DNA of 64,000 nucleotides from Helicobacter pylori (GTDB lineage Bacteria; Campylobacterota; Campylobacteria; Campylobacterales; Helicobacteraceae): NCBI RefSeq assembly GCF_001653475.1, contig NZ_CP011487.1, positions 558,001 to 622,000 of the forward strand, read 5' to 3'. Shown piece by piece: positions 37,214 to 46,358 of this stretch (position 1 is its first letter; each line of letters starts with the position of its first letter). The notes under the pieces were generated by a model. It saw only the letters and a program-made list of their open reading frames with translations, ran no database searches and was not told where the DNA came from. The position numbers and the translations under genes were made by a program.

Positions 37214-37846
37214 ATGTTTGTGGTTTTTATAGAAGGTTTCGGTTTAGCGATTTCTTTGTGCGCGGCTGTGGGAGCGCAATCCTTGTTTATTGTGGAAAGG
37301 GGGATGGCTAGGAATTATGTGTTTTTGATTTGCGCTCTGTGTTTTATGTGTGATATTGTGTTAATGAGCATGGGCGTGTTTGGCGTGGGGGCTTATTTCG
37401 CTAAAAATCTTTATTTGAGCTTGTTTTTGAATTTATTTGGAGCGGCTTTTACTGGATTTTACGCTTTTTTAGCTTTAAAAACCCTTTTTCAAACCTTCAA
37501 AAAAAAGCAAGTCCAAACCCCCAAAAAACTATCTTTAAAAAAGACCTTATTATTCACTTTAGGCGTTACCTTACTCAACCCTCAAGTGTATTTGGAAATG
37601 GTGTTTTTAATTGGCGCGAGCGCTTTGTCTTTTGATTTAGCGCAAAAATTTGTCTTTCTAGCCGGCACTTTATCGGCTGCTTTTTCTTGGCTTTTATTGT
37701 TATGCACCCTATCTCTACGCTATGGCTCTAAACTTTTAAACAACCAAAAAATTTTTATGGGCGTGAATCTCTTTGTAACCGCTATCATGGGAACGCTTAG
37801 CGTTACTTTATTTAGGGATTTTTTAGCGCTATTGGGTAAAACCTAA
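37214..37846 (+). CDS. LysE-family amino acid exporter
   Basis: The 210-residue inner-membrane protein has six hydrophobic segments and the LysE start FGLAISLCAAVGAQSLFIVERG, in which the GAQ/N-type turn is family-typical. The ATG at 37214 is preferred, with AAAGGA about 9 bases upstream; a GTG at 37196 is the alternative. It would export a basic amino acid such as lysine or arginine, or act on another solute. No partner gene is nearby. Confidence 0.85.
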   Translation: MFVVFIEGFGLAISLCAAVGAQSLFIVERGMARNYVFLICALCFMCDIVLMSMGVFGVGAYFAKNLYLSLFLNLFGAAFTGFYAFLALKTLFQTFKKKQVQTPKKLSLKKTLLFTLGVTLLNPQVYLEMVFLIGASALSFDLAQKFVFLAGTLSAAFSWLLLLCTLSLRYGSKLLNNQKIFMGVNLFVTAIMGTLSVTLFRDFLALLGKT

Positions 37847-37915
37847 AAAGGGGCTAGTTTTAAGCCATTTTGCATTACAATACTCCTAAATGAGTTTTTA
37901 AGGATTACAATCAAT

Positions 37916-39604
37916 ATGCAAGTTTTAGCGTTAAAATACCGCCCCAAACATTTTAGCGAGCTAGTCGGTCAAGAGAGCGTGGCTAAAACGCTTTCTTTAG
38001 CCCTAGACAACCAGCGTTTGGCTAACGCTTATTTATTCAGCGGGTTAAGGGGTTCAGGGAAAACCAGCTCTTCTAGGATTTTTGCTAGGGCTTTAATGTG
38101 TGAAGAAGGGCCAAAAGCCGTGCCTTGCGATACTTGCACCCAATGCAAAAGCGCTTTAAACAACCACCATATAGATATTATAGAAATGGATGGAGCGTCT
38201 AATAGGGGGATTGATGATGTCCGTAATCTCATAGAGCAAACGCGCTACAAACCAAGCTTTGGGCGCTATAAAATCTTTATCATTGATGAAGTGCATATGT
38301 TCACCACCGAAGCGTTTAATGCGCTTTTAAAGACTTTAGAAGAGCCTCCTAGCCATGTGAAATTCCTTTTAGCGACAACGGACGCCTTGAAATTGCCCGC
38401 TACCATACTCAGCCGCACCCAGCACTTCAGGTTTAAAAAAATCCCTGAAAATTCCGTTATTTCTCATTTAAAAACCATTTTAGAAAAAGAACAAGTGAGT
38501 TATGAAAACAGCGCGTTAGAAAAACTGGCTCACAGCGGTCAAGGGAGCTTGAGGGATACGATCACTCTTTTAGAACAAGCCATCAATTATTGCGATAACG
38601 CTATCACAGAAAGCAAAGTGGCTGAAATGTTAGGAGCGATTGACAGGAGCGTTTTAGAAGATTTTTTTCAAAGCCTAATCAACCAAGATGAAGCGCGATT
38701 GCAAGAGCGTTATGCCATTTTAGAAAATTATGAAACCGAAAGCGTTTTAGAAGAAATGATGCTTTTTTTGAAAGCGAAATTATTAAGCCCTGATACTTAT
38801 TCCATCCTTTTAATAGAGCGCTTTTTTAAAATCATTATGAGCGGTTTGAGCCTTTTGAAAGAAGGGGCTAACGCCAGTTTTGTGCTGTTGTTATTGAAAA
38901 TGAAATTCAAAGAGGCTTTGAAACTCAAAGCCCTAGACGATGCGATTTTGGAATTAGAGCAAAGCAAAGAAAGCGCTTTAAAGCCCTTAAACCAAAACGC
39001 TAACGCCTTTAAACAAGAAAGTGCAGAGAAAATAGAAAAGTCAGAAAAAAGAGAGAGTGCAGAAACCCCGCAAACTCCCATGCTTTCAGCCAAAGATCGC
39101 ATTTTTCACAACCTTTTCAAGCAAGTCCAAACAAAGGTTTCTGATCGCAACTACGAATTAGGGGCGGTGTTTGAAAAAAATATCCGTTTTATTGATTTTG
39201 ACAGCCAGACTAAAACCTTGACTTGGGAGTCTTTAGCCACCCATAAAGATAAAGAGCTTTTAAGAGAGCGTTTTAAAATCGTGAAAAGTATCGTTGATGA
39301 GGTTTTTGGCAAGGGCGAAAACATCAAAATCGCTTTAAAAAATCATTCAGAAAATAAAAGCGCTTCAGAAGAAACTAAAGATAAATTCCTCTCTTTAAAG
39401 CCCAAACCAACCACAGAAACGACGGCTGAAATGAAAAAAAATGAAACTAAAGAAAAAGAGGTTCAAGAAAAAGAAACTAAAGAGGTTAAAGAAACCCAAT
39501 CAAAAGAAACCCCTACAGCCTTGCAAGAATTTATGGCTAACCATTCCAATCTCATTGAAGAGATTAAGAGCGAGTTTGAAATCAAAAGCGTGGAATTGTT
39601 ATGA
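37916..39604 (+). CDS. dnaX: DNA polymerase III subunits gamma/tau
   Basis: The 562-residue clamp-loader ATPase has GLRGSGKTSSSRIFARAL (Walker A), the zinc Cys set beginning MCEEG...CDTCTQC, DEVHMFTTEAFNALLKTLEEPP (Walker B) and ATTDALKLPATILSRTQ (sensor). The C-terminal part includes a low-complexity Lys/Glu/Thr stretch (about 500-540) that probably varies in length between strains. No frameshift signal for a short gamma form is evident. The stop overlaps tsaE by 4 bases (ATGA). Confidence 0.94.
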   Translation: MQVLALKYRPKHFSELVGQESVAKTLSLALDNQRLANAYLFSGLRGSGKTSSSRIFARALMCEEGPKAVPCDTCTQCKSALNNHHIDIIEMDGASNRGIDDVRNLIEQTRYKPSFGRYKIFIIDEVHMFTTEAFNALLKTLEEPPSHVKFLLATTDALKLPATILSRTQHFRFKKIPENSVISHLKTILEKEQVSYENSALEKLAHSGQGSLRDTITLLEQAINYCDNAITESKVAEMLGAIDRSVLEDFFQSLINQDEARLQERYAILENYETESVLEEMMLFLKAKLLSPDTYSILLIERFFKIIMSGLSLLKEGANASFVLLLLKMKFKEALKLKALDDAILELEQSKESALKPLNQNANAFKQESAEKIEKSEKRESAETPQTPMLSAKDRIFHNLFKQVQTKVSDRNYELGAVFEKNIRFIDFDSQTKTLTWESLATHKDKELLRERFKIVKSIVDEVFGKGENIKIALKNHSENKSASEETKDKFLSLKPKPTTETTAEMKKNETKEKEVQEKETKEVKETQSKETPTALQEFMANHSNLIEEIKSEFEIKSVELL

Positions 39605-40002
39605 GAGCGCGTTTAGACGAGTTAGACAAAGTGGCTGTTGCAATTTTAAAAGATGGTTTTAAGGGGGTGGTGCTTTTAAAAGGCGTTGTGGGGAGCGGTA
39701 AAACGACTTTAGTTCAAGCGTGCTTGAGATACTTGGGTTTAGACATTCAAGCGACTTCGCCCACCTTTAGCTTGATGCATGCTTATAGCGAGAGCGTGTT
39801 CCATTATGATTTTTACATGCGCGATTTAGAGGCTTGCTTGGAGCTTGGCATGTTAGAGTGCTTGTTAGAAAAGGGGATCCATTTTGTGGAATGGGGCGAT
39901 GAAAAATTAGAAAAAATTTTAAAAAAATACGATTTAGCTATTAAGGTTGTGGAAATTAAAACCGAATTAACTAGCCGTTTTTATACAATAAAGATCGCTT
40001 AA
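39601..40002 (+). CDS. tsaE: tRNA t6A synthesis ATPase TsaE
   Basis: The 133-residue protein has the P-loop LKGVVGSGKTTLVQACLR and the TsaE segments ATSPTFSLMHAY, HYDFYM and FVEWGDE. TsaE works with TsaB/TsaD to form t6A37 in ANN-reading tRNAs. It overlaps dnaX and precedes lptB by 12 bases, so the three are cotranscribed. Confidence 0.93.
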   Translation: MRARLDELDKVAVAILKDGFKGVVLLKGVVGSGKTTLVQACLRYLGLDIQATSPTFSLMHAYSESVFHYDFYMRDLEACLELGMLECLLEKGIHFVEWGDEKLEKILKKYDLAIKVVEIKTELTSRFYTIKIA

Positions 40003-40014
40003 AGGGTCGCTTGA

Positions 40015-40737
40015 ATGGATATTTTAAAAGCAGAGCATTTAAACAAACAGATTAAAAAAACCAAAATCGTTTCAGATGTTTCTTTAGAAGTGAAAAGCGG
40101 CGAAGTGGTGGGGCTTTTAGGGCCTAATGGGGCGGGTAAAACCACCACCTTTTATATGATATGCGGGCTTTTAGAGCCTAGTGGGGGGAGCGTTTATTTA
40201 AACGATGTGAATTTAGCTAAATACCCTTTACACAAGCGTTCTAACTTAGGCATAGGCTATTTGCCCCAAGAATCCAGCATTTTTAAAGAATTGAGCGTGG
40301 AAGAGAATCTAGCCCTAGCAGGGGAGAGCACTTTTAAAAACTCTAAAGAGAGTGAAGAAAAAATGGAAAGCTTGTTGGACGCTTTTAATATCCAAGCCAT
40401 AAGAGAGCGCAAGGGCATGAGCTTGAGTGGGGGAGAAAGAAGGCGCGTAGAAATCGCTAGGGCTTTAATGAAAAACCCTAAATTCGTGCTATTAGATGAG
40501 CCTTTTGCAGGCGTGGATCCGATTGCGGTGATTGACATTCAAAAAATCATTGAAAGCTTGATTGGATTAAACATCGGCGTGTTGATTACTGATCACAATG
40601 TGCGAGAGACTTTGAGCGTGTGCCATAGGGCGTATGTGATTAAAAGCGGCACGCTTTTAGCGAGCGGGAACGCTAATGAAATTTATGAAAACGCTTTGGT
40701 GCGTAAGTATTATTTAGGGGAAAATTTTAAGGTATAG
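40015..40737 (+). CDS. lptB: LPS export ABC ATPase LptB
   Basis: The 240-residue ATPase has Walker [19 protein letters not shown], signature [15 protein letters not shown] and Walker [17 protein letters not shown], the last being typical of LptB. It drives LPS transport through LptFG/LptCAD. As in many bacteria it is followed directly by rpoN (2-base gap), a conserved linkage. Confidence 0.94.
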   Translation: MDILKAEHLNKQIKKTKIVSDVSLEVKSGEVVGLLGPNGAGKTTTFYMICGLLEPSGGSVYLNDVNLAKYPLHKRSNLGIGYLPQESSIFKELSVEENLALAGESTFKNSKESEEKMESLLDAFNIQAIRERKGMSLSGGERRRVEIARALMKNPKFVLLDEPFAGVDPIAVIDIQKIIESLIGLNIGVLITDHNVRETLSVCHRAYVIKSGTLLASGNANEIYENALVRKYYLGENFKV

Positions 40738-40739
40738 AC

Positions 40740-41984
40740 ATGGCGGTTTTACGCACAAACATTAGCCCTAAAAACAAATTAAACGCTACCTTAAAAGGGT
40801 GGCTTCCTATTTTACAAAGCGAGCTTGAAGATTTAGAAGAGGTGTTGAAACAAAACGCCCTGGATAACCCCTTAATCAAAATTGAAAACAAACGCATCAA
40901 AAATTTTAGCGATCGTTTTAGCGCTAAAAATAGCAGCGATCATTTAGAAAATTTAACAATCGCATCTAAAAGCCTTTTTGAAACCTTAGAAGCTCAAATC
41001 ATTCCCCCCCTCTTTCCCACTGAAACCTCTCAAAAAATTGCTATGGATATTATTAACGGACTGGATAGTGAAGGGTATTTTGAAGAAAGCATTGAAGAAA
41101 GGGCTCAAATTTTAGGGGTAGAGAGCGAAGTTTATGAGAAAGTGCGCAAGCGTTTTAGTTATCTTAATCCCGCTGGCATTGGCGCTAGAGATGTGAAAGA
41201 GAGCTTTTTATTCCAGTTAGAGAGTAGGGAATTGGACAATAATGAGCTTTATGAAGAAACGCGAAAAATCATTTTAAATTTAGAAAAACACCATGAATTT
41301 TCTAAAGATTTTTATTATGAAAAGGCTTTAAAGATTTTAAAATCCTTTAAAAACCCCCCAGCCATTGAGTTTTTAGAAAAAGAAATAGAAGTCATTCCTG
41401 AGCTTTTTATTGTAGAAGTGGATGATGAAATCATCGTGCGTTTGAATGATGAGAGCTACCCGACGATCAGTTTAGAAGAAAATTGCTTTAAAGATAGCGG
41501 TTATTTAAAAGAAAAATTAAAAGAGGCTAAAGATTTGATTGATGCGCTAAATTTGAGAAAAGCCACGATTTATAAAATCGGCCTCATGCTTTTAGAATAT
41601 CAATACGATTTTTTTAAGGGTAAGGAATTACGCCCTTTAAAATTATTGGATTTAGCCAATGAGTTTAACCACTCTGTAAGCACGATTTCAAGGGCCATTT
41701 CTAATAAATATTTGGCATGCGAAAGGGGGGTTTTCCCTATTAAGCATTTCTTTAGCACCGCCTTAGACAATAGCGAGACTTCAAACGCTGTGATTAAAGA
41801 CTATCTTTTAGAATTGATTAAAAACGAAGACAAAAAAGAGCCTTTGAGCGACGCTAAGATTTTAGAACTCATTGAAGAAAAATTCCATTTGAAAATGGTA
41901 AGAAGAACGATCACCAAATACCGCCAACTGCTCAACATCGCTTCTTCAAGCGAAAGGAAAAAGCTCTATTTGATGCGTGCTTGA
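40740..41984 (+). CDS. rpoN: RNA polymerase sigma-54 factor RpoN
   Basis: The 414-residue factor has a short N-terminal region, the core-binding domain and a C-terminal RpoN box ([22 protein letters not shown]; consensus ARRTVTKYRE). The Gln-rich activator-interaction region at the N terminus is reduced ([29 protein letters not shown]). In H. pylori sigma-54 drives middle flagellar genes with FlgR (encoded at 52872-54017). Confidence 0.95.
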   Translation: MAVLRTNISPKNKLNATLKGWLPILQSELEDLEEVLKQNALDNPLIKIENKRIKNFSDRFSAKNSSDHLENLTIASKSLFETLEAQIIPPLFPTETSQKIAMDIINGLDSEGYFEESIEERAQILGVESEVYEKVRKRFSYLNPAGIGARDVKESFLFQLESRELDNNELYEETRKIILNLEKHHEFSKDFYYEKALKILKSFKNPPAIEFLEKEIEVIPELFIVEVDDEIIVRLNDESYPTISLEENCFKDSGYLKEKLKEAKDLIDALNLRKATIYKIGLMLLEYQYDFFKGKELRPLKLLDLANEFNHSVSTISRAISNKYLACERGVFPIKHFFSTALDNSETSNAVIKDYLLELIKNEDKKEPLSDAKILELIEEKFHLKMVRRTITKYRQLLNIASSSERKKLYLMRA

Positions 41985-42017
41985 AAAACCTATTTTGATG
42001 TGTTGATTAAAATCGCG

Positions 42018-43238
42018 CTATTTAAAATCCCTAAACAATTTCCCTAAATCCACATCAAGCAGTTTTGTTTGGGATCGCAATTCTAAAAGGTTTTGAGCTC
42101 CTTTAATCAAATCGTTACTAGAAATGCCATGAGAAAGAGAGATTTGAGCTTCTAAAAACGCGCTCAAATGATCGCACACCTTTAAAAGCTCCCCACAAAC
42201 CCCAAAATATTCATCGCTGTTATAAAGCGTGAATAATTCTTCAGCGTCTTTAGTGAAAATGATTTGATGAGACCTGTCTTTGTAGCGGTTTTTAAACTCG
42301 TTTTCGGTGAAATATTTCAAATCTTTTTGAACGCCCAGAGAGACAAAGGAATAGACTTTGTTTTGCATTTCTTTTTTTTCAATTTCTTTAATGCAGTGAT
42401 CAAGCCCTGCAACGCTTTGTTTGATGGGCGTGATAATGTCTCTAGTTAAAATCTCGGGTAAATCATGGAAAAGCCCGCCCAAAAAATGATTGATCCGCAT
42501 GCTTTTACAAGCTTTTAAATCAAAACTCAACAAATACCCCATCACCGCCACGCATAAGGTATGCCCTAAAACACTGGTTTGCGGCACTCTTGGGGTCTGG
42601 CTCCAACGCTTTTGGAAACGCAACTGCCCAAACATGCTCACCAATTTTTTCAGATCTTCTTTTTCCCCAAAAAGCCCTTCAAACAAATGCTCGTTATCGT
42701 GGAGTTGCTTGTCAATTTTATCTTTAATTTCTTTCACGCCATACATGTTAGGGTTAAAATGATAAATAATATCAAACTCCCACTTAGACGCATAAAAATG
42801 CGCGCTCTCTAAAATGTGGGTTTCTAAAATTTGGGGTCTGTGGCTTAAATACTCTTTTAGTTCCTCTAAAGAAAAATACGCGCTGATTTCATCTTGCAAA
42901 CTTTGCACGACATAGGAGGCTAATTCTTGGCTGTGCGTTTGTTGGAGGGCGTAAAAAATAGGGGGTTTAATATCGGTTAAAACCAAGCGTTCCAAAAATT
43001 CAAAGCAAAAATACTTGATTAAAAGATCTAAATCTAAGTCTTTACCCTTGTCTTTTAAATCTTTAGCGAGCAAATACGCGATCATCGCTTTATGGGCTTG
43101 CTTGTCTAATTCCACAAATTCCAAAGGGCATGCTTGGTCATTCCAACGCCTAATAGACGCACCCACAAACACACGCCTTAAAAATTGAGTTTTGAGTTTA
43201 GGGGCTTTTAGGGGTTTAATAGGATGAGCCGCATACAT
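42018..43238 (-). CDS. HD-domain phosphohydrolase
   Basis: The 406-residue protein has an HD domain in its second half: SVLGHTLCVAVMGYL, then GGLFHDLPEILTRDIITPIK (HD pair and following Asp/Lys), resembling YfbR-like or HDOD-distant nucleotidases. The N-terminal half (about 200 residues) is helical and unassigned. It is convergent with rpoN; a -10-like TATAAT is on the minus strand at 43356-43361, about 118 bases before the ATG. Substrate unknown. Confidence 0.8.
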   Translation of the reverse strand: MYAAHPIKPLKAPKLKTQFLRRVFVGASIRRWNDQACPLEFVELDKQAHKAMIAYLLAKDLKDKGKDLDLDLLIKYFCFEFLERLVLTDIKPPIFYALQQTHSQELASYVVQSLQDEISAYFSLEELKEYLSHRPQILETHILESAHFYASKWEFDIIYHFNPNMYGVKEIKDKIDKQLHDNEHLFEGLFGEKEDLKKLVSMFGQLRFQKRWSQTPRVPQTSVLGHTLCVAVMGYLLSFDLKACKSMRINHFLGGLFHDLPEILTRDIITPIKQSVAGLDHCIKEIEKKEMQNKVYSFVSLGVQKDLKYFTENEFKNRYKDRSHQIIFTKDAEELFTLYNSDEYFGVCGELLKVCDHLSAFLEAQISLSHGISSNDLIKGAQNLLELRSQTKLLDVDLGKLFRDFK

Positions 43239-43355
43239 AACTTTCCTTTTTATACTATTTTGAATATTAAAGCTATGATCTGATTAAGAAATATTGATTT
43301 GATCACGCAAGATTGAAAAATCTTAACGCACCACTATCAATACTAACTAAATCTT

Positions 43356-43361
43356 ATTATA
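43356..43361 (-). promoter_or_regulatory. -10 box for the HD-domain gene
   Basis: The minus strand reads TATAAT at 43356-43361 in an AT-rich gap of 188 bp between the hom stop and the HD gene start. The leader of about 110 bases is long. The same gap holds AAATAA/TTATTT hairpin arms after hom. Confidence 0.45.
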
Positions 43362-43426
43362 CGAAAAAAAGACAAAAATAAGGCTTTTATTTAAAAAAAG
43401 ATTATGTCTATCAATGGATTTCACGC

Positions 43427-45076
43427 TCAAAACACCCACCCGTAATTAAAAAACACTTTAAAATGGCTAGCCCCTTCATTAAAAACCAAAGAGTTCGTAG
43501 TAGTGCCATCGCTAGAAACGACGCTCGCTTTTCTTTGGATTAAAGGAATGCTAATCCCTACAGAATATTTAGAATGCTTATAGCGGTAATTAAACCCTGT
43601 CACTGCATCCAAATTTCCTGCTCCTTTGATTTTATTTAACACATAGTAGTTGTTATACAAGCCCCTTAACCCACCAAAGATGCCAAAAGATGATGAAAAG
43701 TTCCTTCTGGTTTGAATGCCTATAGAGTTATTTTTATTGGAGTAAGTGGTGATGAAATCCAACAACCCCCCATAAAGCGAACACACATTATAGGTAAGAC
43801 CATCTGAGTCTTTTAATGCACCATCATTTTTTTTCTCTTGTTGGCCGTCACTACCAACTACTGGCACCCTTTGATAAGTCATGTTCCCGTTATGAGTATA
43901 GCCTTTGGTGTGGCTGAATTCATGCAAGATCGCTCTTAAATCCTCTAAATTGATCGTCTTAAGGTTGTTATTAAAGAGTTTTTGGGGGTTTAGAGCCGAA
44001 GCGACTACGGCTAATTGGCCGTAATTCTTGCCATCATCATTATTTGTGGGAGTAGTATTAGAACCCAGCCCATCAACCCCAGCATTTTTCAAAAGACTCA
44101 CATCCAAATCCGTTTTGCCTCTGAAATTATTGACGATGCTTTGCTTGTTTAACACATATTTTTTATCAACATTAGATTTGACAAGCCCATTTTTTTGGGG
44201 ATAGACGCAATTATCATTACTATCGCCCTTATTGGTGCATTCGCCACTTTCCTTGTTATCAGTGAATTCAAAAGGAGCGTTCAAAATCGCATCGCCCCAA
44301 GATTGGGAATCTAAGACAGCGACCATGTTTAATATTAAATTGGTGAATTCTTCGGCGGTTTTAGCGGTGAATTTTTCCGTCTTATCTTTGGCGCTTTCAA
44401 AATTATTTGTATCGCTGTATTTCATGACCAGATCGGTGTTGATTTTACTGAGCGCTTCAAACACCCTTTGCGTGTTAGGATCAGAATGGGGCGTGCTCAA
44501 GACTTCAAAAGTGGGGAAAGTGAAGCTAGGCTTAGTTCCACTAGCACTGCTAGTTGCTTTATTTTTCCTGCGTTCAGCTTCTTTTTCATAGAACTTCTTG
44601 TGCTCCTCCATAATATTATCAAAAATCTGTTTGGTTTCATTGAATTGCTGGTAAGATAAAACGATTTTAGATTGCTTAGGGAGTGTCTCTATCACGCCTA
44701 AATCGATCACATTGCCTTGAGCGTCTGTAAAACTGAGCTTAACATTGCTCAGATTATAAGGTAGGAAGTTTTCTATCGTTAAATGGCCACTCAAATCTAA
44801 ATTCGCCCTAACAGGGCTTAAAGAGGAAAACGATAATTTGGATATATCCGCATCCTTAAACAGATTAGCCGCTCTTTGCAAAACGGAGTTTAGGGGTAAA
44901 TAATTGTAATTGTTCGTGGTGGTTTTTGTGGCCGTTTGAGTCGTGGTGTAATTTTTTTCTTGGGTTTGTGCACCTTCTAAGAGACCGGTTTCAAACCCAG
45001 CTTCTATGAAAAAGCCATTTTTCTCATTCGCTTCTAAAGCGCTGAATAATAAAAGCGGGATGAATAGTTTTCTCAT
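43427..45076 (-). CDS. Hom-family outer-membrane protein (HomA/HomB-like), internally shortened
   Basis: The 549-residue protein has a signal peptide (MRKLFIPLLLFSALEA), the family start NEKNGFFIEAGFETGLLEG, a zinc-protease-like HEFSH motif in ILHEFSHTKGY, and the C-terminal Phe (VFFNYGWVF). HomA/HomB usually have about 660-670 residues. Here CSLYGG is joined directly to LLDFITTYSNK (near 43763-43771), so about 110-120 residues seen in full alleles seem to be missing in frame. I cannot decide between homA and homB, as the variable region (about residues 150-185) would need alignment. A signal: the promoter TATAAT at 45107-45112 lies in a 148-bp repeat shared with the next gene. Confidence 0.88.
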   Translation of the reverse strand: MRKLFIPLLLFSALEANEKNGFFIEAGFETGLLEGAQTQEKNYTTTQTATKTTTNNYNYLPLNSVLQRAANLFKDADISKLSFSSLSPVRANLDLSGHLTIENFLPYNLSNVKLSFTDAQGNVIDLGVIETLPKQSKIVLSYQQFNETKQIFDNIMEEHKKFYEKEAERRKNKATSSASGTKPSFTFPTFEVLSTPHSDPNTQRVFEALSKINTDLVMKYSDTNNFESAKDKTEKFTAKTAEEFTNLILNMVAVLDSQSWGDAILNAPFEFTDNKESGECTNKGDSNDNCVYPQKNGLVKSNVDKKYVLNKQSIVNNFRGKTDLDVSLLKNAGVDGLGSNTTPTNNDDGKNYGQLAVVASALNPQKLFNNNLKTINLEDLRAILHEFSHTKGYTHNGNMTYQRVPVVGSDGQQEKKNDGALKDSDGLTYNVCSLYGGLLDFITTYSNKNNSIGIQTRRNFSSSFGIFGGLRGLYNNYYVLNKIKGAGNLDAVTGFNYRYKHSKYSVGISIPLIQRKASVVSSDGTTTNSLVFNEGASHFKVFFNYGWVF

Positions 45077-45189
45077 GGTTATCTCTTTTTAGTTTATGGT
45101 GTCTTTATTATACAATTTAAGGGGATTGTTTGTTTGTTTTTTGAAATTTAAAGCTTTTACAAGGGATTAAAATTTCGTATTGAAACAAA
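45042..45189. repeat. 148-bp direct repeat, copy 1 (hom start and promoter)
   Basis: This copy spans the first 35 bases of hom, its ribosome site, the -10 TATAAT (minus strand, 45107-45112) and about 80 bases of upstream DNA. It equals 46211-46358 except for one base (45098 G, 46267 A). The two copies bracket the SAM hydrolase gene. The 106 bases between this copy and the SAM gene stop (45190-45295) contain no gene. Confidence 0.95.
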
Positions 45190-45295
45190 ATTTTAAAAAC
45201 AAGCGTTTGTTTTAGGGCTAATTTAACATTAATTAGGCTGTGTTAATAAAAGTTTGGTAGAATCTTCGAATCTCTCAATTTTTCTAAAAAGTGCT

Positions 45296-46198
45296 TTACT
45301 TAGTGCACTTCTTTATACCAATATTCCAATCAGCACCAGATTTAATCTGATGTTTTTGCGCGAAATTATCCATATTCAGCGCCACGGAAACATTCAACAA
45401 GCTGTTTAAATAGACCAACGGCTGGCCTTCTAAAACATCGCCAAAGCTTGCAACATACGGCATTTTCCCTTCGTATTTTTTCTTGGAACCTTTAGAAATA
45501 GTTACACACAATATATCGTTGCGTTTGATCCCTGCTTGATTGAGCAGTTTATCGCTGATATTGCTCCAAACATTGCCGTATTGAATATCAAGAATCGGGA
45601 TATTACCCTTCATTTCCCCTTTTGTTGCTTTCGCTTTTTGGTAAGGAATTTCAACAACCTTTGTGGGAAGCTCTGGCCCGACCTGCTCGAATGTGATCGC
45701 CCCAGAAGCCAAGCGTGCTCCAGTGTAAGCATACACATCACGACCATGGAAAGTATAGGATTTTTCAGAACCTTTCAAGCGGTTAGTTTTTTCATCAATT
45801 TCACGCACGCTATCAATCCCAAAAGTTTGCGCCACCAAAGTCAGCGTGCCGTTATCCGGCGAGACGAAATACTGGCCGTTTTTAGTTTTCAATACCACCG
45901 ATTTACGCTTAGTGCCTACGCCCGGATCAACTACGCTCACAAATACCGAACCTTGCGGCCAATAACTAGCGCTCTGATACAAGCGGTAAGCACCTTCCCA
46001 GATGTTATATGAGGGGATTTCGTGCGTTAAATCAAAGATTTTAAGATTAGAATCAACGCTGAAAGCGACGCCTTTCATCGCTGAGACGGCCCCATCTTTT
46101 AAGCCAAAATCTGTTTGTAAAATCAAAGCGTTATTTACATAAACAGACGATAACCCTACGCACACTGACAAAAACAACGCTAGAATCGTTTTTTTCAT
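45296..46198 (-). CDS. Exported SAM hydroxide adenosyltransferase (DUF62 family)
   Basis: The 300-residue protein has the family motifs ALILQTDFGLKDGAVSAMKG, DLTHEIPSYNIWEGAY, VVDPGVGT, SPDNGTL and TFHGRDVYA, which form the SAM site of the enzymes that split SAM with hydroxide to adenosine and Met. Unlike most relatives it has a signal peptide (ILALFLSVCVGLSSVYV), so it would act in the periplasm. The ATG at 46198 is 5 bases after the stop of a 13-residue leader (46204-46245). It lies between two copies of a 148-bp repeat with a hom promoter, which suggests acquisition as a cassette. Confidence 0.88.
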   Translation of the reverse strand: MKKTILALFLSVCVGLSSVYVNNALILQTDFGLKDGAVSAMKGVAFSVDSNLKIFDLTHEIPSYNIWEGAYRLYQSASYWPQGSVFVSVVDPGVGTKRKSVVLKTKNGQYFVSPDNGTLTLVAQTFGIDSVREIDEKTNRLKGSEKSYTFHGRDVYAYTGARLASGAITFEQVGPELPTKVVEIPYQKAKATKGEMKGNIPILDIQYGNVWSNISDKLLNQAGIKRNDILCVTISKGSKKKYEGKMPYVASFGDVLEGQPLVYLNSLLNVSVALNMDNFAQKHQIKSGADWNIGIKKCTK

Positions 46199-46203
46199 CT
46201 ATA

Positions 46204-46245
46204 TTATTTCCTGAATAATAAAAGCGGGATGAATAGTTTTCTCAT
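46204..46245 (-). CDS. 13-residue leader, remnant of a hom signal peptide
   Basis: In the second repeat copy the hom ATG is kept and reads MRKLFIPLLLFRK, then TAA. The first 11 codons are the hom start; the last two come from the junction. With hom's ribosome site in place it should be translated, and it ends 5 bases before the SAM hydrolase ATG, so translation may be coupled. No independent function is implied. Confidence 0.6.
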   Translation of the reverse strand: MRKLFIPLLLFRK

Positions 46246-46358
46246 GGTTATCTCTTTTTAGTTTATAGTGTCTTTATTATACAATTTAAGGGGATTGTTT
46301 GTTTGTTTTTTGAAATTTAAAGCTTTTACAAGGGATTAAAATTTCGTATTGAAACAAA
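46211..46358. repeat. 148-bp direct repeat, copy 2 (promoter of the SAM hydrolase)
   Basis: Identical to 45042-45189 at 147 of 148 positions. It includes a second TATAAT -10 (minus strand, 46276-46281). It ends exactly at the base before the stop codon of the FtsL-like gene (46359-46361). Recombination between the copies would remove 1169 bp with the SAM gene and leave hom next to the FtsL-like gene. Confidence 0.95.

Noticed and set aside
37916-39604. Programmed frameshift in dnaX
   Set aside because: No slippery A-run plus stem-loop typical of the E. coli site was seen in the middle of the gene; the frame is continuous.
45536-46012. 158-residue open frame on the plus strand
   Set aside because: It lies antisense inside the SAM hydrolase gene, has no ribosome site that stands out and no recognisable protein features.
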